Origin: Longilinea arvoryzae
GTDB lineage: Bacteria; Chloroflexota; Anaerolineae; Anaerolineales; Anaerolineaceae
DNA length: 64,000 nucleotides
Assembly (NCBI RefSeq): GCF_001050235.1
Contig: NZ_DF967972.1
Span: 1,603,779-1,667,778 of the forward strand
Direction of reading: 5' to 3'
Below, piece by piece: positions 18,270-27,195 of this stretch (positions within the stretch are counted from its first letter, which is position 1; each line of letters starts with the position of its first letter). The notes under the pieces are model-generated. The model ran no database searches and was not told the origin of the DNA. It saw only the letters and a program-made list of their open reading frames with translations. The position numbers and the translations under genes were made by a program.

Positions 18270-19067
18270 ATGGAACCCAAGAAGTACGCACATATCGACA
18301 TCCGCGTCCCGGCGCATCGCAACAGCCTGCTGGAAAAAGCCCTGGCGTTGATCAACGAGGATGTCGAAATCAAGACTCTGTGGCGCATCAATAACATCAA
18401 CGCCATCGACCGGTTGGGTATGACCGATCACGGAGCCGTCCATTTTCAAATCGTCGCCAATATCGCGCTGCGCCTGGCGCGCATCCTTGAGAAGAACGAT
18501 GTCGTCATGTCGGTTGCCCGCGATTATGAGCTTTCGAATGATTATTCAGAGCTGGTCATTTTACTGGCCAGCCTTTTCCACGACCTGGGCATGTCCGTCA
18601 GCCGCGAAGGCCATGAAGAGTACAGCCTGTTTCTGGCGAACAGCATCCTGCACCGGATCCTGGATTTCCTGCCGGTCGAGGAAAGAACGATTGTGATCTC
18701 GGAAACACTGCACGCCATCATCGCCCACCGCAGCGGCGGCACGCCCTACACCGTCGAGGCCGGCATCGTGCGGGTGGCGGACGCCCTGGATATGAGCGAG
18801 GGCCGTTCGCGTATTCCCTACCAGGCCGGTAAGATGGATATCCATTCCGTTTCGGCGGCTGCGATCGACAAGGTCGAAATCCAGGAGGGGACGGACAAAC
18901 CCATTCAGATCAACATCTGGATGAACAACAACGCGGGCATCTTTCAGGTGGATGAGCTGCTGCGCCGCAAGCTGATCGGATCTGGAATCGAGAAATATGT
19001 CAAGGTCAGCGCTTACCTGGTCGAGGGCGAGGAGAAGAAGCTGTTCAAGGAATTTCAAACCCAGTGA
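18270..19067 (+). CDS. HD-domain metal-dependent phosphohydrolase
   Basis: 265 aa. HD-superfamily metal ligands are visible: an early His (MTDHGAVHFQI), the HD doublet in LASLFHDLGMSVSREGHEEYS, a further His in LHAIIAHRSG, and an Asp in VRVADALDMSEGRSRIPYQ. The family hydrolyses phosphate esters or nucleotides; the substrate is not evident. The C-terminal ~70 residues (IQINIWMNNNAGIFQVDELLRRKL) form a small beta-rich tail. It stands alone downstream of kdp with a strong terminator after it. Confidence 0.8.
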   Translation: MEPKKYAHIDIRVPAHRNSLLEKALALINEDVEIKTLWRINNINAIDRLGMTDHGAVHFQIVANIALRLARILEKNDVVMSVARDYELSNDYSELVILLASLFHDLGMSVSREGHEEYSLFLANSILHRILDFLPVEERTIVISETLHAIIAHRSGGTPYTVEAGIVRVADALDMSEGRSRIPYQAGKMDIHSVSAAAIDKVEIQEGTDKPIQINIWMNNNAGIFQVDELLRRKLIGSGIEKYVKVSAYLVEGEEKKLFKEFQTQ

Positions 19068-19110
19068 GGGCTTGAAACGAAATTTTCGAGCGAAGGCTGA
19101 AGCAAAGTAA

Positions 19111-19140
19111 AAAAAATCTACCCGACCGGGTAGATTTTTT
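19111..19140. terminator. Bidirectional rho-independent terminator
   Basis: Thirteen-base stem aaaaaatctaccc / gggtagatttttt with a 4-base loop between convergent genes; it has a T-tract on each strand and so can serve both the HD gene and the minus-strand dehydrogenase. Confidence 0.92.
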
Positions 19141-19157
19141 TATCGTAAATCCGAACT

Positions 19158-20264
19158 CTAGAAGGGGAAATCGTACTGCGACAAACCCAATTCGGATTGC
19201 AGGAACTTGATTTCCTTTTGCAGGTTGGGAATGATCGGGACGCCGTCCCGGCGGATGATCTTTTCTTTCTCATATTCTTTTTCGCCGGCCGTATAAATGC
19301 GCGTCTGGCCGGGCGCCTTGGTGGAAGCGCGCAGTTCGCGCAGGATTTCACCCGTGGTGCGCTTGAATTCGTCTACCGGGCAGAATTGCTCGATGTCGAT
19401 GGCCATGAAGAAGTGTCCCAACTTGAACGGCTGCTTACTGCTGTCCGGGGCGATGCCGGTCAGACCATACATGAAGGCGCCACCCTGCAGGGAAGCCGAG
19501 AGGATTTCGACCATGGTGCCCAGGCCGTAACCCTTATAACCGGCCAGGGTTTCGCCTTCGCCGCCCAGCGGGAGAAACGCCGCCAGGCCCTTATCCAATC
19601 CGGTCATGACCTGGTTCGGGTCGGTGATGGGCTGGTTGTTCTGGTCGATAACCCAACCGGACGGAATGGGCTTCTCCTCGCGGACCTTGATTTCGATCTT
19701 GCCGCGCTGGGAGATTGGCGTCGATCCGTCGTACAGGAAGGGGCATTCCTCGTCCGTCGGCGCGCCGAAGGCAATCGGATTGGTGCCGAGCATGGGCTGC
19801 ACGCCGAAGGTGGGGGCCGTGGCGGGGCGGGCATTGGTGAAGGCCATGCCGATCATGCCTTCCCGGATGGCCATCAGCGGGTAGTAGCCGGCGATGCCAA
19901 AATGGGTCGAATTGCGCACGGCCACCGAACCCATACCATAGGTGCGCGCCTTGTCGATGGCCATCTGCATGGCCTTGTGGGCCACCACCATGCCCATGCC
20001 GTGATGCCCATCCAGCACGGCCGTCGTCGGTCCTTCGCGGATGACCTCGATTTCGGTGACGACTTTGTGTTGCCCGGCCTTGATTCGGTCGTAGTAATAC
20101 TTCAGGCGGCCGATACCATGCGATTCGATGCCGCGCAGGTCTGAGGTGATGATGACATCGACACACGTTTCAGCATCATCGGGAGGGACGCCGAGCGCCA
20201 AGAGCACATCCTTCATGAAACTGCGCAGCGTGCCGACCGGAATATGGGGTACATTCTTGTCCAT
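19158..20264 (-). CDS. Malate/L-lactate/ureidoglycolate dehydrogenase family (LDH2) oxidoreductase
   Basis: 368 aa, typical for the LDH2/MDH type-2 family, which uses NAD(P)H and a fold unrelated to classical LDH. Characteristic segments: SDLRGIESHGIGRL (substrate Arg/His), AVRNSTHFGIAGYYPLMA (catalytic His), MLGTNPIAFGAPT (nucleotide site) and GYKGYGLGTMVEILS. The family reduces or oxidises 2-hydroxy acids such as malate, lactate or ureidoglycolate; the substrate cannot be fixed here. It follows two ABC permease genes on the same strand after 76 bases, so the imported compound may be its precursor. Confidence 0.9.
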   Translation of the reverse strand: MDKNVPHIPVGTLRSFMKDVLLALGVPPDDAETCVDVIITSDLRGIESHGIGRLKYYYDRIKAGQHKVVTEIEVIREGPTTAVLDGHHGMGMVVAHKAMQMAIDKARTYGMGSVAVRNSTHFGIAGYYPLMAIREGMIGMAFTNARPATAPTFGVQPMLGTNPIAFGAPTDEECPFLYDGSTPISQRGKIEIKVREEKPIPSGWVIDQNNQPITDPNQVMTGLDKGLAAFLPLGGEGETLAGYKGYGLGTMVEILSASLQGGAFMYGLTGIAPDSSKQPFKLGHFFMAIDIEQFCPVDEFKRTTGEILRELRASTKAPGQTRIYTAGEKEYEKEKIIRRDGVPIIPNLQKEIKFLQSELGLSQYDFPF

Positions 20265-20340
20265 GGGGGTTCCTTTATAACAATTTCGTAGAGAAGCCGG
20301 GTGGTTGTGTTTTCGTAGAATGTCTGGCCCGAACCGGGGA

Positions 20341-21312
20341 TCAGACCGAATGGGGGTTGAGCGCGTCGTTCAGGCCGTCGCCCAGCAGATTCCAGCCGAT
20401 TCCGAACAGAACAATGGCCAGGGTGGCCGGCAGGAACACCCACCAGTAGGTGAGAATGCCGCCGGGAGCATAGATCCAATCCCGGCCGGTGACCAGCAGG
20501 GTGGCCCAGGGCGAACCCTGCCCAAAGCCGATGAAAACGAAGGTCGCCTGAAGAACGACCATGCTGCCAATGTCCCGGGCTGCCAGGACGATCATGGGGG
20601 CGATGGCGTTCGGGATCAGGTGGCGGACGATGATGCGGGAAGGCCGGTCGCCTGAAGTTTTGGCGGCCTGGACGTAATCGACGTCCTTGAGGCGCAGAAC
20701 GGTCGTGTTCATGACGCGCGCGTACGGCATCCAGGAAAAGAGAATCAGGGCAATGGCGACGGAATCGATCTTCAGTAACAGATCAAAAGTGGCCTTGATA
20801 CCTGCGGGTACCTCGTACGGTAAGCCGTTTACCATATATACATAAATGCCCGTTAGGGAGTATTGGATTCCCATATTGTCGATAGCGATGGTGATCAATT
20901 GCTGGATCAAAACGACACCGGCAATGACCGGAAAAGCCAGAAATGCATCCGTCATGCGCATCAGGAAGCTATTCAGAAAACCGCCGAAATACCCGCTGAC
21001 GGCGCCGATCAACACTCCGATAACCGCGCAAATGAGGGTTATGGTCAGGCCAAAGAAAAGCGCCGAACGGGCGCCCCATACCAGGCCGTGATAGACGCTG
21101 ATCTGTCGGGGCAGGGTGCCAAGGGGCGCCTCGGGGCTGGGCGGATGGGGGCGGAGATCCGTGTTCGATCCGACCACCTTCATCGGGCCCGGATTGCGGG
21201 AATCGACGGGGGATAACAGCGGGGCGGCAATTGCCATTCCGATGAAGGCGAGGACCAGCAGCATCCCCAGCCAGTTTTGCCAGCGTGAGAAGAAAATGCG
21301 CGCTATCCTCAT
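20341..21312 (-). CDS. DppC/OppC-type ABC transporter permease
   Basis: 323 aa. N-terminal TM, a ~80-residue extracytoplasmic stretch, then the binding-protein-dependent transport fold with the EAA loop DVDYVQAAKTSGDRPSRIIVRHLIPNA and about five more helices. Pairs with the DppB-like permease, whose stop lies 1 base upstream. No solute-binding protein or ATPase gene is nearby, so those must be encoded elsewhere. Confidence 0.9.
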   Translation of the reverse strand: MRIARIFFSRWQNWLGMLLVLAFIGMAIAAPLLSPVDSRNPGPMKVVGSNTDLRPHPPSPEAPLGTLPRQISVYHGLVWGARSALFFGLTITLICAVIGVLIGAVSGYFGGFLNSFLMRMTDAFLAFPVIAGVVLIQQLITIAIDNMGIQYSLTGIYVYMVNGLPYEVPAGIKATFDLLLKIDSVAIALILFSWMPYARVMNTTVLRLKDVDYVQAAKTSGDRPSRIIVRHLIPNAIAPMIVLAARDIGSMVVLQATFVFIGFGQGSPWATLLVTGRDWIYAPGGILTYWWVFLPATLAIVLFGIGWNLLGDGLNDALNPHSV

Positions 21313-21313
21313 A

Positions 21314-22366
21314 TCAGGCCTTCTCTCGCAGGCGTGGATCCAGGCTGTACTGGACCAGATCCAGAATGCTCATCAGGATCAGAACGAGGATCACGCTGAA
21401 AACGGCAAACCCCAAAGAAGCCGGCGCATCCGGAATACCTCCCATGCTTTGCACGGCGATATACGAGATGCCCGGATAATTGAAGATGATTTCCGAGACG
21501 AAGACGCCGGTCAGCAGGGAGGCGGCTGAGACCATGCTGCTGGAAAAGGCGGGGGATATGGCGTTGCGCAGCATGTGCTGCCAGACGATGCTGCGTTCGG
21601 TGACGCCGCGCGCCCGGGCCGCCATGACGTAATCCTGGTTGGCTTCTTCGATCATCGTGGCGCGCGTGATGCGTCCCAACGTGGCCCATTGGGCCAGCGC
21701 CAGGGTGATGACCGGCATGACCAGGTGGCGCAGGGCATCCAGACTGATATCCGGCCGGCCGTTGAGCAGACCGTCCAGAATCATGAACCCGGTCAGCCCG
21801 TGGAACTGGTCGGAATGCAGGTAGGAATAATATTGCGAACTGAACCGCTCGGGGGCGAACCAGTGCAGGTTGATATAGAATATCGCCATCATGAGGATGG
21901 CCAGGATAAAGGGCGGCAGCGACGTGGCGGTGAAGGCGGAAAATCGGAAGAGATGATCGGAAGGCCTGTTTTTACGGTGACCGGCGATGACGCCGCTGAT
22001 GATGCCAAGCGGAATATAGACCAGGATCGACAGCAGGATCAATTCGGCGGTCGCCGGGGCCCTCTGCAGGATGGCGCTGAAGACCTCCTCGTTGAGCGTC
22101 GGGCTGTAGCCCCAGTTGCCCTGGAACAGACTGACCATCCAAAAATAATATTGCACCGGATAAGGGGCGTCCAGGTGATACTTTTCGATGATGTTTGCGA
22201 TCACAGTATCATAAGTCTTTTCGCTCACGCGCGGCGGCAGATAGAGAGTCGCCCGGGATTTTACCGGGGTCAACATCGCGGTGGCATACAGCAAAGCGGT
22301 GATGATGAAAAATGTGAGCAGCTGGGAAAGGAATCGTTTAAATAGATGCTGGAAGAAAAGTAGCAT
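21314..22366 (-). CDS. DppB/OppB-type ABC transporter permease
   Basis: 350 aa with an N-terminal TM and the usual DppB arrangement: a soluble loop (PVQYYFWMVSLFQGNWGYS), then TM helices and the EAA motif QDYVMAARARGVTERSIVWQHMLRNA. It is the first gene of a minus-strand operon with dppC and the LDH2 dehydrogenase. Peptide, nickel or oligosaccharide substrates are all possible for this family. Confidence 0.9.
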   Translation of the reverse strand: MLLFFQHLFKRFLSQLLTFFIITALLYATAMLTPVKSRATLYLPPRVSEKTYDTVIANIIEKYHLDAPYPVQYYFWMVSLFQGNWGYSPTLNEEVFSAILQRAPATAELILLSILVYIPLGIISGVIAGHRKNRPSDHLFRFSAFTATSLPPFILAILMMAIFYINLHWFAPERFSSQYYSYLHSDQFHGLTGFMILDGLLNGRPDISLDALRHLVMPVITLALAQWATLGRITRATMIEEANQDYVMAARARGVTERSIVWQHMLRNAISPAFSSSMVSAASLLTGVFVSEIIFNYPGISYIAVQSMGGIPDAPASLGFAVFSVILVLILMSILDLVQYSLDPRLREKA

Positions 22367-22544
22367 GTCGATGTCGATGTCTGGGGGATGAAATTGTTTA
22401 GAACTGCCTGGAACTTTTGAATTGTATCACATCTCCCAATCGGGCGTCGCATTGGGGCGCAGTGCCTGATTTGCCAGGGGACCGCCGAACCCTTTCCTTA
22501 TTGACGGACCTCCTGAACCTCAAAAAAACAAAGCCCTTCAGCCC

Positions 22545-22574
22545 TTGACTTGCCAAGGTTAAAAAGATTAATAT
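22545..22574 (+). promoter_or_regulatory. Sigma70-type promoter of mntH-like gene
   Basis: TTGACT, an 18-base spacer and TATAAT-like taatat at 22569-22574, about 40 bases before the start codon. No separate metal-regulator palindrome could be assigned. Confidence 0.6.
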
Positions 22575-22614
22575 CATACCTAAATACACCTTTTTTGATC
22601 AAAAAGGGGAGAGC

Positions 22615-23922
22615 ATGGCAAGTAAACCAAAGCCTACCGCAATGACATCCAGTGATGACCGCACCGTAAAGGCCGCCCAGGCTGTATTACGCGGGAAGAG
22701 CAAAAAGGGCCGATTTGCCAGCCTGCTTCCTTTTCTGGGGCCGGCCTTCATTGCCAGCGTAGCCTATGTGGATCCCGGCAACTTTGCCACGAACATCGCC
22801 GGCGGGGCCGAGTTCGGGTACACCCTGTTGTGGGTCATCGTCGCCAGCAATCTGATGGCGATCCTGATCCAGACCCTGTCGGCAAAACTGGGAATTGCCA
22901 CTGGATTGAACCTGGCCGAACAATGCCGCAAACACTTCCGGCCCGGATTCGTCAAGTTTTTATGGGTGCTGATGGAGCTGGTCGCCATGGCCACCGACCT
23001 GGCCGAGTTTTTGGGCGCGGCCATTGGATTCAATCTCCTGCTGCACATTCCACTCTGGCTGGCGGGAATTCTGACCGGCATTACCACCTTCTTGATCCTT
23101 GGATTGGAACGCAAGGGATTCCGGCCGCTCGAGGCGGTCATTTCGGCCATGGTCGGCGTGGTGGCGGTCAGCTACGTCATCGAAACCATCATCGACAAGC
23201 CGGATTGGGGGAATGTGCTCTACCACGCGGTCGTGCCTACCTTGAAAGGTCCCGAAAGCGTGATTCTGGCGACAGGTATTCTGGGGGCAACCGTGATGCC
23301 GCATGCCATATTCCTGCACAGCGCCCTGATGCAGGGGCGGGTCAAGGTCAAGAAGCCGGCCCAGCTCAAACGTTTGTTCCGGTTCGAGCTCGCGGACGTG
23401 CTCATCGCGATGAGTGTCGCCAGCCTGATTAACGGCGCCATGCTCATCATGGCGGCTTCGGCATTTCACAGCCAGGGATTGACGAACGTCGGAAGCATTC
23501 AGGAAGCGTACAAGACGCTCGAACCGTTGCTGGGAAAAGCGGCCCAGAGCGTCTTTGCGATCTCGCTGCTGGCTTCGGGACTTTCCAGCGCTTCAGTGGG
23601 TACCATGGCGGGCCAGGTGATTATGCAGGGCTTCCTGCACCTGGATATTCCGGTCTGGATCCGCCGCCTGGTGACCATGGTGCCATCCATGATCGTGATC
23701 GCCATTGGCTTGGACCCCAGCCGTACCCTGGTCATCAGCCAGGTGCTGCTGAGTTTTGGGCTGCCCTTTGCCATCATCCCGCTGGTCATTTTCACCAGCC
23801 AGAAGAAGATCATGGGGGCGCTGGTGAATCACAAAATAACCACCATCCTGGCGTCCGGCGTGGCCGGGCTGATCGTGGTCCTGAATATCTACCTGTTGTA
23901 CACCACGTTTACTGGAGGGTAA
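22615..23922 (+). CDS. mntH: Nramp-family divalent metal (Mn2+/Fe2+) importer, MntH-like
   Basis: 435 aa, ~11 TM helices. The metal-site motifs are intact: DPGNFA in TM1 and MPHAIF in TM6, the residues that bind Mn2+/Fe2+ in Nramp structures. It carries a hydrophilic ~40-residue N-terminal extension. GGGGAGAG precedes the ATG. The universal stress protein gene follows 2 bases after the stop, so they form a pair. Likely proton-coupled Mn2+ or Fe2+ import at the cytoplasmic membrane. Confidence 0.92.
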   Translation: MASKPKPTAMTSSDDRTVKAAQAVLRGKSKKGRFASLLPFLGPAFIASVAYVDPGNFATNIAGGAEFGYTLLWVIVASNLMAILIQTLSAKLGIATGLNLAEQCRKHFRPGFVKFLWVLMELVAMATDLAEFLGAAIGFNLLLHIPLWLAGILTGITTFLILGLERKGFRPLEAVISAMVGVVAVSYVIETIIDKPDWGNVLYHAVVPTLKGPESVILATGILGATVMPHAIFLHSALMQGRVKVKKPAQLKRLFRFELADVLIAMSVASLINGAMLIMAASAFHSQGLTNVGSIQEAYKTLEPLLGKAAQSVFAISLLASGLSSASVGTMAGQVIMQGFLHLDIPVWIRRLVTMVPSMIVIAIGLDPSRTLVISQVLLSFGLPFAIIPLVIFTSQKKIMGALVNHKITTILASGVAGLIVVLNIYLLYTTFTGG

Positions 23923-23924
23923 TC

Positions 23925-24830
23925 ATGTTTGAACATATCCTTGTGCCTTTGGATGGTTCGGGATTGGCTGAAGCGGCCATCCCTCCAGCAGCGGCGTTGA
24001 GCCGGAAACTCGGTTCGGAAGTGACCCTGTTGCATGTGATCGAGAAAAACGCTCCACCGGAAATTCACGGTCAAAGGCATTTGACGGCTGAAGAGGATGC
24101 GCGTAGATATCTGAAAGAAATAGCAGAAGGCCATTTCTTTGATCCCAGCGTGCAGGTCAACACGCACGTTCACGCCGAAGAGCAAAGCCAGGTGGCGCGC
24201 AGCATTGTGGAGCACAGCCATGAATTCAAACCGGATCTGATCATCCTGTGCGCGCACGGGGCAGGGGGGCTGCGCGATTTTGTCGTTGGCAGCATTCCCC
24301 AGCAGGTGATTTCGGCCGGGACGGTGCCGGTGCTGTTACTGCAGCCCGAAACGGGAACCGAATACCAATCGCTCGAATTCAAGCGCCTGTTGGTGGCCCT
24401 GGACGGTGAGTCGGATCACGATTACAGCCTGGTCGTGGCCGGCGAACTCGCCCGGAAAATCGAGGCGGAACTGCACCTGATCCGGGTCGTGCCCACGCTC
24501 TCCACGCTCAACGCCGAGGATGCCGCCAGCGGAACGCTTCTGCCGGCCGCAACCAACGCGATGCTCGAGATCGCCGAGGACGAGGCCTGCGAATACCTGC
24601 AGGAGAAAGTGAATGCCCTGACGGCGGCTGGGATCGCGGCCGGCGCCGAAGTCCAACGTGGCGATCCGGCGATAGAGGTTGTGAATGCGGCCGACCGCCA
24701 GGAAGCAGACCTGATCCTGCTGGCCACACATGGGAAGAAAGGCATGGGGGCATTGTGGGCGGGCAGCGTCGCGCCGCAAATCGTCGCCCGCACCCACCGG
24801 CCAATTTTGCTCGTGCCGGTCGCAGCCTAG
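23925..24830 (+). CDS. Tandem universal stress protein
   Basis: 301 aa, two UspA domains in tandem (about 1-145 and 150-300). Each starts with a beta strand (ILVPLDGSGLAEAA; RLLVALDGESDHDYS). The second has the ATP-binding signature HGKKGMGALWAGSVAPQI and the first a related HGAGGLRDFVVGSIPQQV, so both may bind nucleotide. It is coupled to the metal importer (2-base spacing). Usp proteins adjacent to transporters often modulate them; that role here is inference. Confidence 0.9.
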   Translation: MFEHILVPLDGSGLAEAAIPPAAALSRKLGSEVTLLHVIEKNAPPEIHGQRHLTAEEDARRYLKEIAEGHFFDPSVQVNTHVHAEEQSQVARSIVEHSHEFKPDLIILCAHGAGGLRDFVVGSIPQQVISAGTVPVLLLQPETGTEYQSLEFKRLLVALDGESDHDYSLVVAGELARKIEAELHLIRVVPTLSTLNAEDAASGTLLPAATNAMLEIAEDEACEYLQEKVNALTAAGIAAGAEVQRGDPAIEVVNAADRQEADLILLATHGKKGMGALWAGSVAPQIVARTHRPILLVPVAA

Positions 24831-24884
24831 AAGGCCGTCATCCCAGGTTCGCCTGCAGGATATTGCCCGTCGAAAAGATCACAC

Positions 24885-24942
24885 TTGACGGGCGGAATGT
24901 ATATGATTATAGTTAATTAAATTAACTGTTAAGTAAGTTAAT
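24885..24942 (+). promoter_or_regulatory. Promoter with overlapping MarR-type palindromic operator
   Basis: TTGACG (24885-24890), 17 bases, TATAGT (24908-24913). The inverted repeat agttaat-taa-attaact (24911-24927) overlaps the -10, and a third half-site agttaat lies at 24936-24942. The layout is typical of autorepression by the MarR protein encoded 15 bases downstream. Confidence 0.75.
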
Positions 24943-24956
24943 TATAGGACCAGATC

Positions 24957-25409
24957 ATGGCTTCAACTGAAAACCTTCAAAAGACCATCGAACGTTTCTG
25001 GGATACGATTCCGCGGGTGTGGGGAAGTGTGCGCTGCGTTGCCCGGAAGAATGCGGCCCAATATTTCGACCTCTCCCTGATCCAGTTTGATATCTTACGC
25101 CACATCCGCCGCGGGGCGCACTCCGTGGCCGAACTGGCGGAACGGCAGCAGATCAGCCGGCCGGCCATCAGCCAGGCGGTGGATCTGCTGGTGGAAAAGG
25201 GCCTCGTCTCCCGCAGTCCCGGGGCAACCGACCGGCGCTACGTCCGGTTGGAACTGACCGGCAGCGGAGAACGGCTCATCGCAGAACTCTACATCAAGAA
25301 CCGGGCGTGGATGGCCGAAAAATTGAGTGTGCTTTCCGATGCGGAGCTTGAAACGGTCATCGATGCCATGCAAATCTTGAAGAAAGCGCTCGACCCATCG
25401 ACCCGCTGA
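24957..25409 (+). CDS. MarR-family transcriptional regulator
   Basis: 150 aa. Winged helix-turn-helix SVAELAERQQISRPAISQAVDLLVEKGLVSR with the wing GATDRRYVRLELT. Flanking helices form the dimer interface. It lies 22 bases before an ABC exporter pair, whose expression it probably controls in response to a small-molecule ligand, as do MarR repressors next to multidrug transporters. Confidence 0.9.
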   Translation: MASTENLQKTIERFWDTIPRVWGSVRCVARKNAAQYFDLSLIQFDILRHIRRGAHSVAELAERQQISRPAISQAVDLLVEKGLVSRSPGATDRRYVRLELTGSGERLIAELYIKNRAWMAEKLSVLSDAELETVIDAMQILKKALDPSTR

Positions 25410-25431
25410 TCTTACTGGTGGTGAACCGATC

Positions 25432-27195
25432 ATGTATGAAGTAAAACGAATTCTACACTTCGTAAAACCCTATCGAAAACTGGCCTTGATTTCCCTGGTG
25501 ATGCTGCTCATCATGGTCGTATCCGACCTTTCGATTCCGCGCCTGGTCGAACGAATCATCGATCAGGGTATCCGGCAGAACAACCTGCAGGTCGTCCTGC
25601 AAACCTCGGCCATCATGCTGGTCATCTCGGTCATCAACACCTATGTCGCGGTGTTGAACAATAACTTTTCGGTGCGCACCGGAGAAAGCACTGCGCGGGA
25701 TATTCGCGAAGCGATTTTCGTCAAAATCCAGGAGCTTTCTTACGGCGATCTGGACCGCTTCAGCACCGGCAAGTTGATGGTTCGCCTGACCAGCGACGCC
25801 AGCGCCGTTCAACGTCTCGTTCAGGTTTCGCTCCGCATTGGAACCCGGGCCCCCTTGCTGGGAATCGGCAGCATCATCCTTATGTTCATCACCAGCCGCA
25901 CCCTGGCCACGGCCATGATTCCCTTGCTGCTGGTTGCTTCGATCATCATCATTTTCTTCAGCATCAAGATGGAGCCCCTCTTCCGGATTGTCCAGCTCAA
26001 GCTGGACCGCCTGAATACGGTCCTGCAGGAGAACATTGCCGGAGCGAGACTGGTGAAGGCGTTCGTGCGCGGCGATCATGAGGCGCAGCGTTTCCGTGCG
26101 GCCAACGAGGAACTGACCGATGAAACGGTGCGGGTCATGCAGTACATGTCCTCCATGTCCCCCTTGCTCACCATTTTCATCAATTTCGGCGTTGTGCTGG
26201 TCATCTGGTTCGGAGGCCGGCAGGCGATCCAGGGAAGTCTGCAACTGGGCCAAATCGTGGCTTTCATCAATTACCTGCTTACCACGATGACGCCGCTCAT
26301 CATGATGACGCAGCTTTCCAATACCTGGGCAAACGGCCTGGCGTCTGCCAGACGCATCAATGAAGTTTTGGATGTCGATCCTGAAGTACCTCAGTCCCGT
26401 AAAGCCATGGCCCTACCTGCTCAAACCCGGAATCAGGTCGATTTTCAAGAGGTCGCCTTTCATTACCGCGGCAACAGCAATCTCGATGTGCTCGAAGGGA
26501 TCAATCTACAGGCAGAGCCCGGGCAGACCGTGGCGCTGTTGGGGGCAACCGGGGCGGGTAAGTCTTCCCTGATCAACCTGATCCCTCGATTTTACGACGC
26601 CACGCGTGGCCAAGTGAATGTCGACGACAGGAATGTCCGCGATTTGCGCGAGGATTCGCTTCTGGCTCACATTGGCATCGTTCCGCAGGAAACGATCCTG
26701 TTCTCCGGCACCATTCGGGAAAATATTGCCTACGGCAAACCGGACGCAACCGAGGAGGAGGTCATCGCGGCCGCGAAAATCGCCCAGGCGCACGATTTCA
26801 TCCTGCACCTGCCGCAGGGCTACGACACGCACGTGGAGGAACGCGGCGCCAACCTCTCGGGCGGCCAAAAGCAGCGCATCGCCATCGCCCGGTCCATCAT
26901 TACCCGGCCGCCCATCCTGATTCTGGATGATGCCACCAGTTCGGTGGATGTGGAAACGGAAACGCAAATCCAGGATGCCTTGAATGAGACGAAGGACGAC
27001 CGGACCACTTTCGTGGTCGCACAGCGCATCAGCACCGTTTTGAACGCCGATAAAATCGTCGTCCTGGATAAGGGCCGGATCATGGCCGAAGGGAAACACG
27101 CTGATTTGATCAAGACCAGCCCGATCTACCAGGAAATCTACGAATCGCAGCTTGGAAACGGATTTTCGGGACCGGAAGGGGAGAAAACCAGATGA
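25432..27195 (+). CDS. Heterodimeric ABC exporter, half 1 (degenerate ATP site)
   Basis: 587 aa. Six TM helices then an ATP-binding domain: Walker A GATGAGKSS, signature LSGGQKQR, Walker B ILILDDATSSVD. The catalytic Glu after Walker B is Asp, and the switch His is Gln (VVAQRIST), so its own nucleotide site should be non-hydrolytic, as in TM287/288 and BmrCD. It overlaps the second half gene by 4 bases (atga). Likely exports drugs or lipids; a substrate cannot be read. Controlled by the adjacent MarR (inference). Confidence 0.92.
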   Translation: MYEVKRILHFVKPYRKLALISLVMLLIMVVSDLSIPRLVERIIDQGIRQNNLQVVLQTSAIMLVISVINTYVAVLNNNFSVRTGESTARDIREAIFVKIQELSYGDLDRFSTGKLMVRLTSDASAVQRLVQVSLRIGTRAPLLGIGSIILMFITSRTLATAMIPLLLVASIIIIFFSIKMEPLFRIVQLKLDRLNTVLQENIAGARLVKAFVRGDHEAQRFRAANEELTDETVRVMQYMSSMSPLLTIFINFGVVLVIWFGGRQAIQGSLQLGQIVAFINYLLTTMTPLIMMTQLSNTWANGLASARRINEVLDVDPEVPQSRKAMALPAQTRNQVDFQEVAFHYRGNSNLDVLEGINLQAEPGQTVALLGATGAGKSSLINLIPRFYDATRGQVNVDDRNVRDLREDSLLAHIGIVPQETILFSGTIRENIAYGKPDATEEEVIAAAKIAQAHDFILHLPQGYDTHVEERGANLSGGQKQRIAIARSIITRPPILILDDATSSVDVETETQIQDALNETKDDRTTFVVAQRISTVLNADKIVVLDKGRIMAEGKHADLIKTSPIYQEIYESQLGNGFSGPEGEKTR

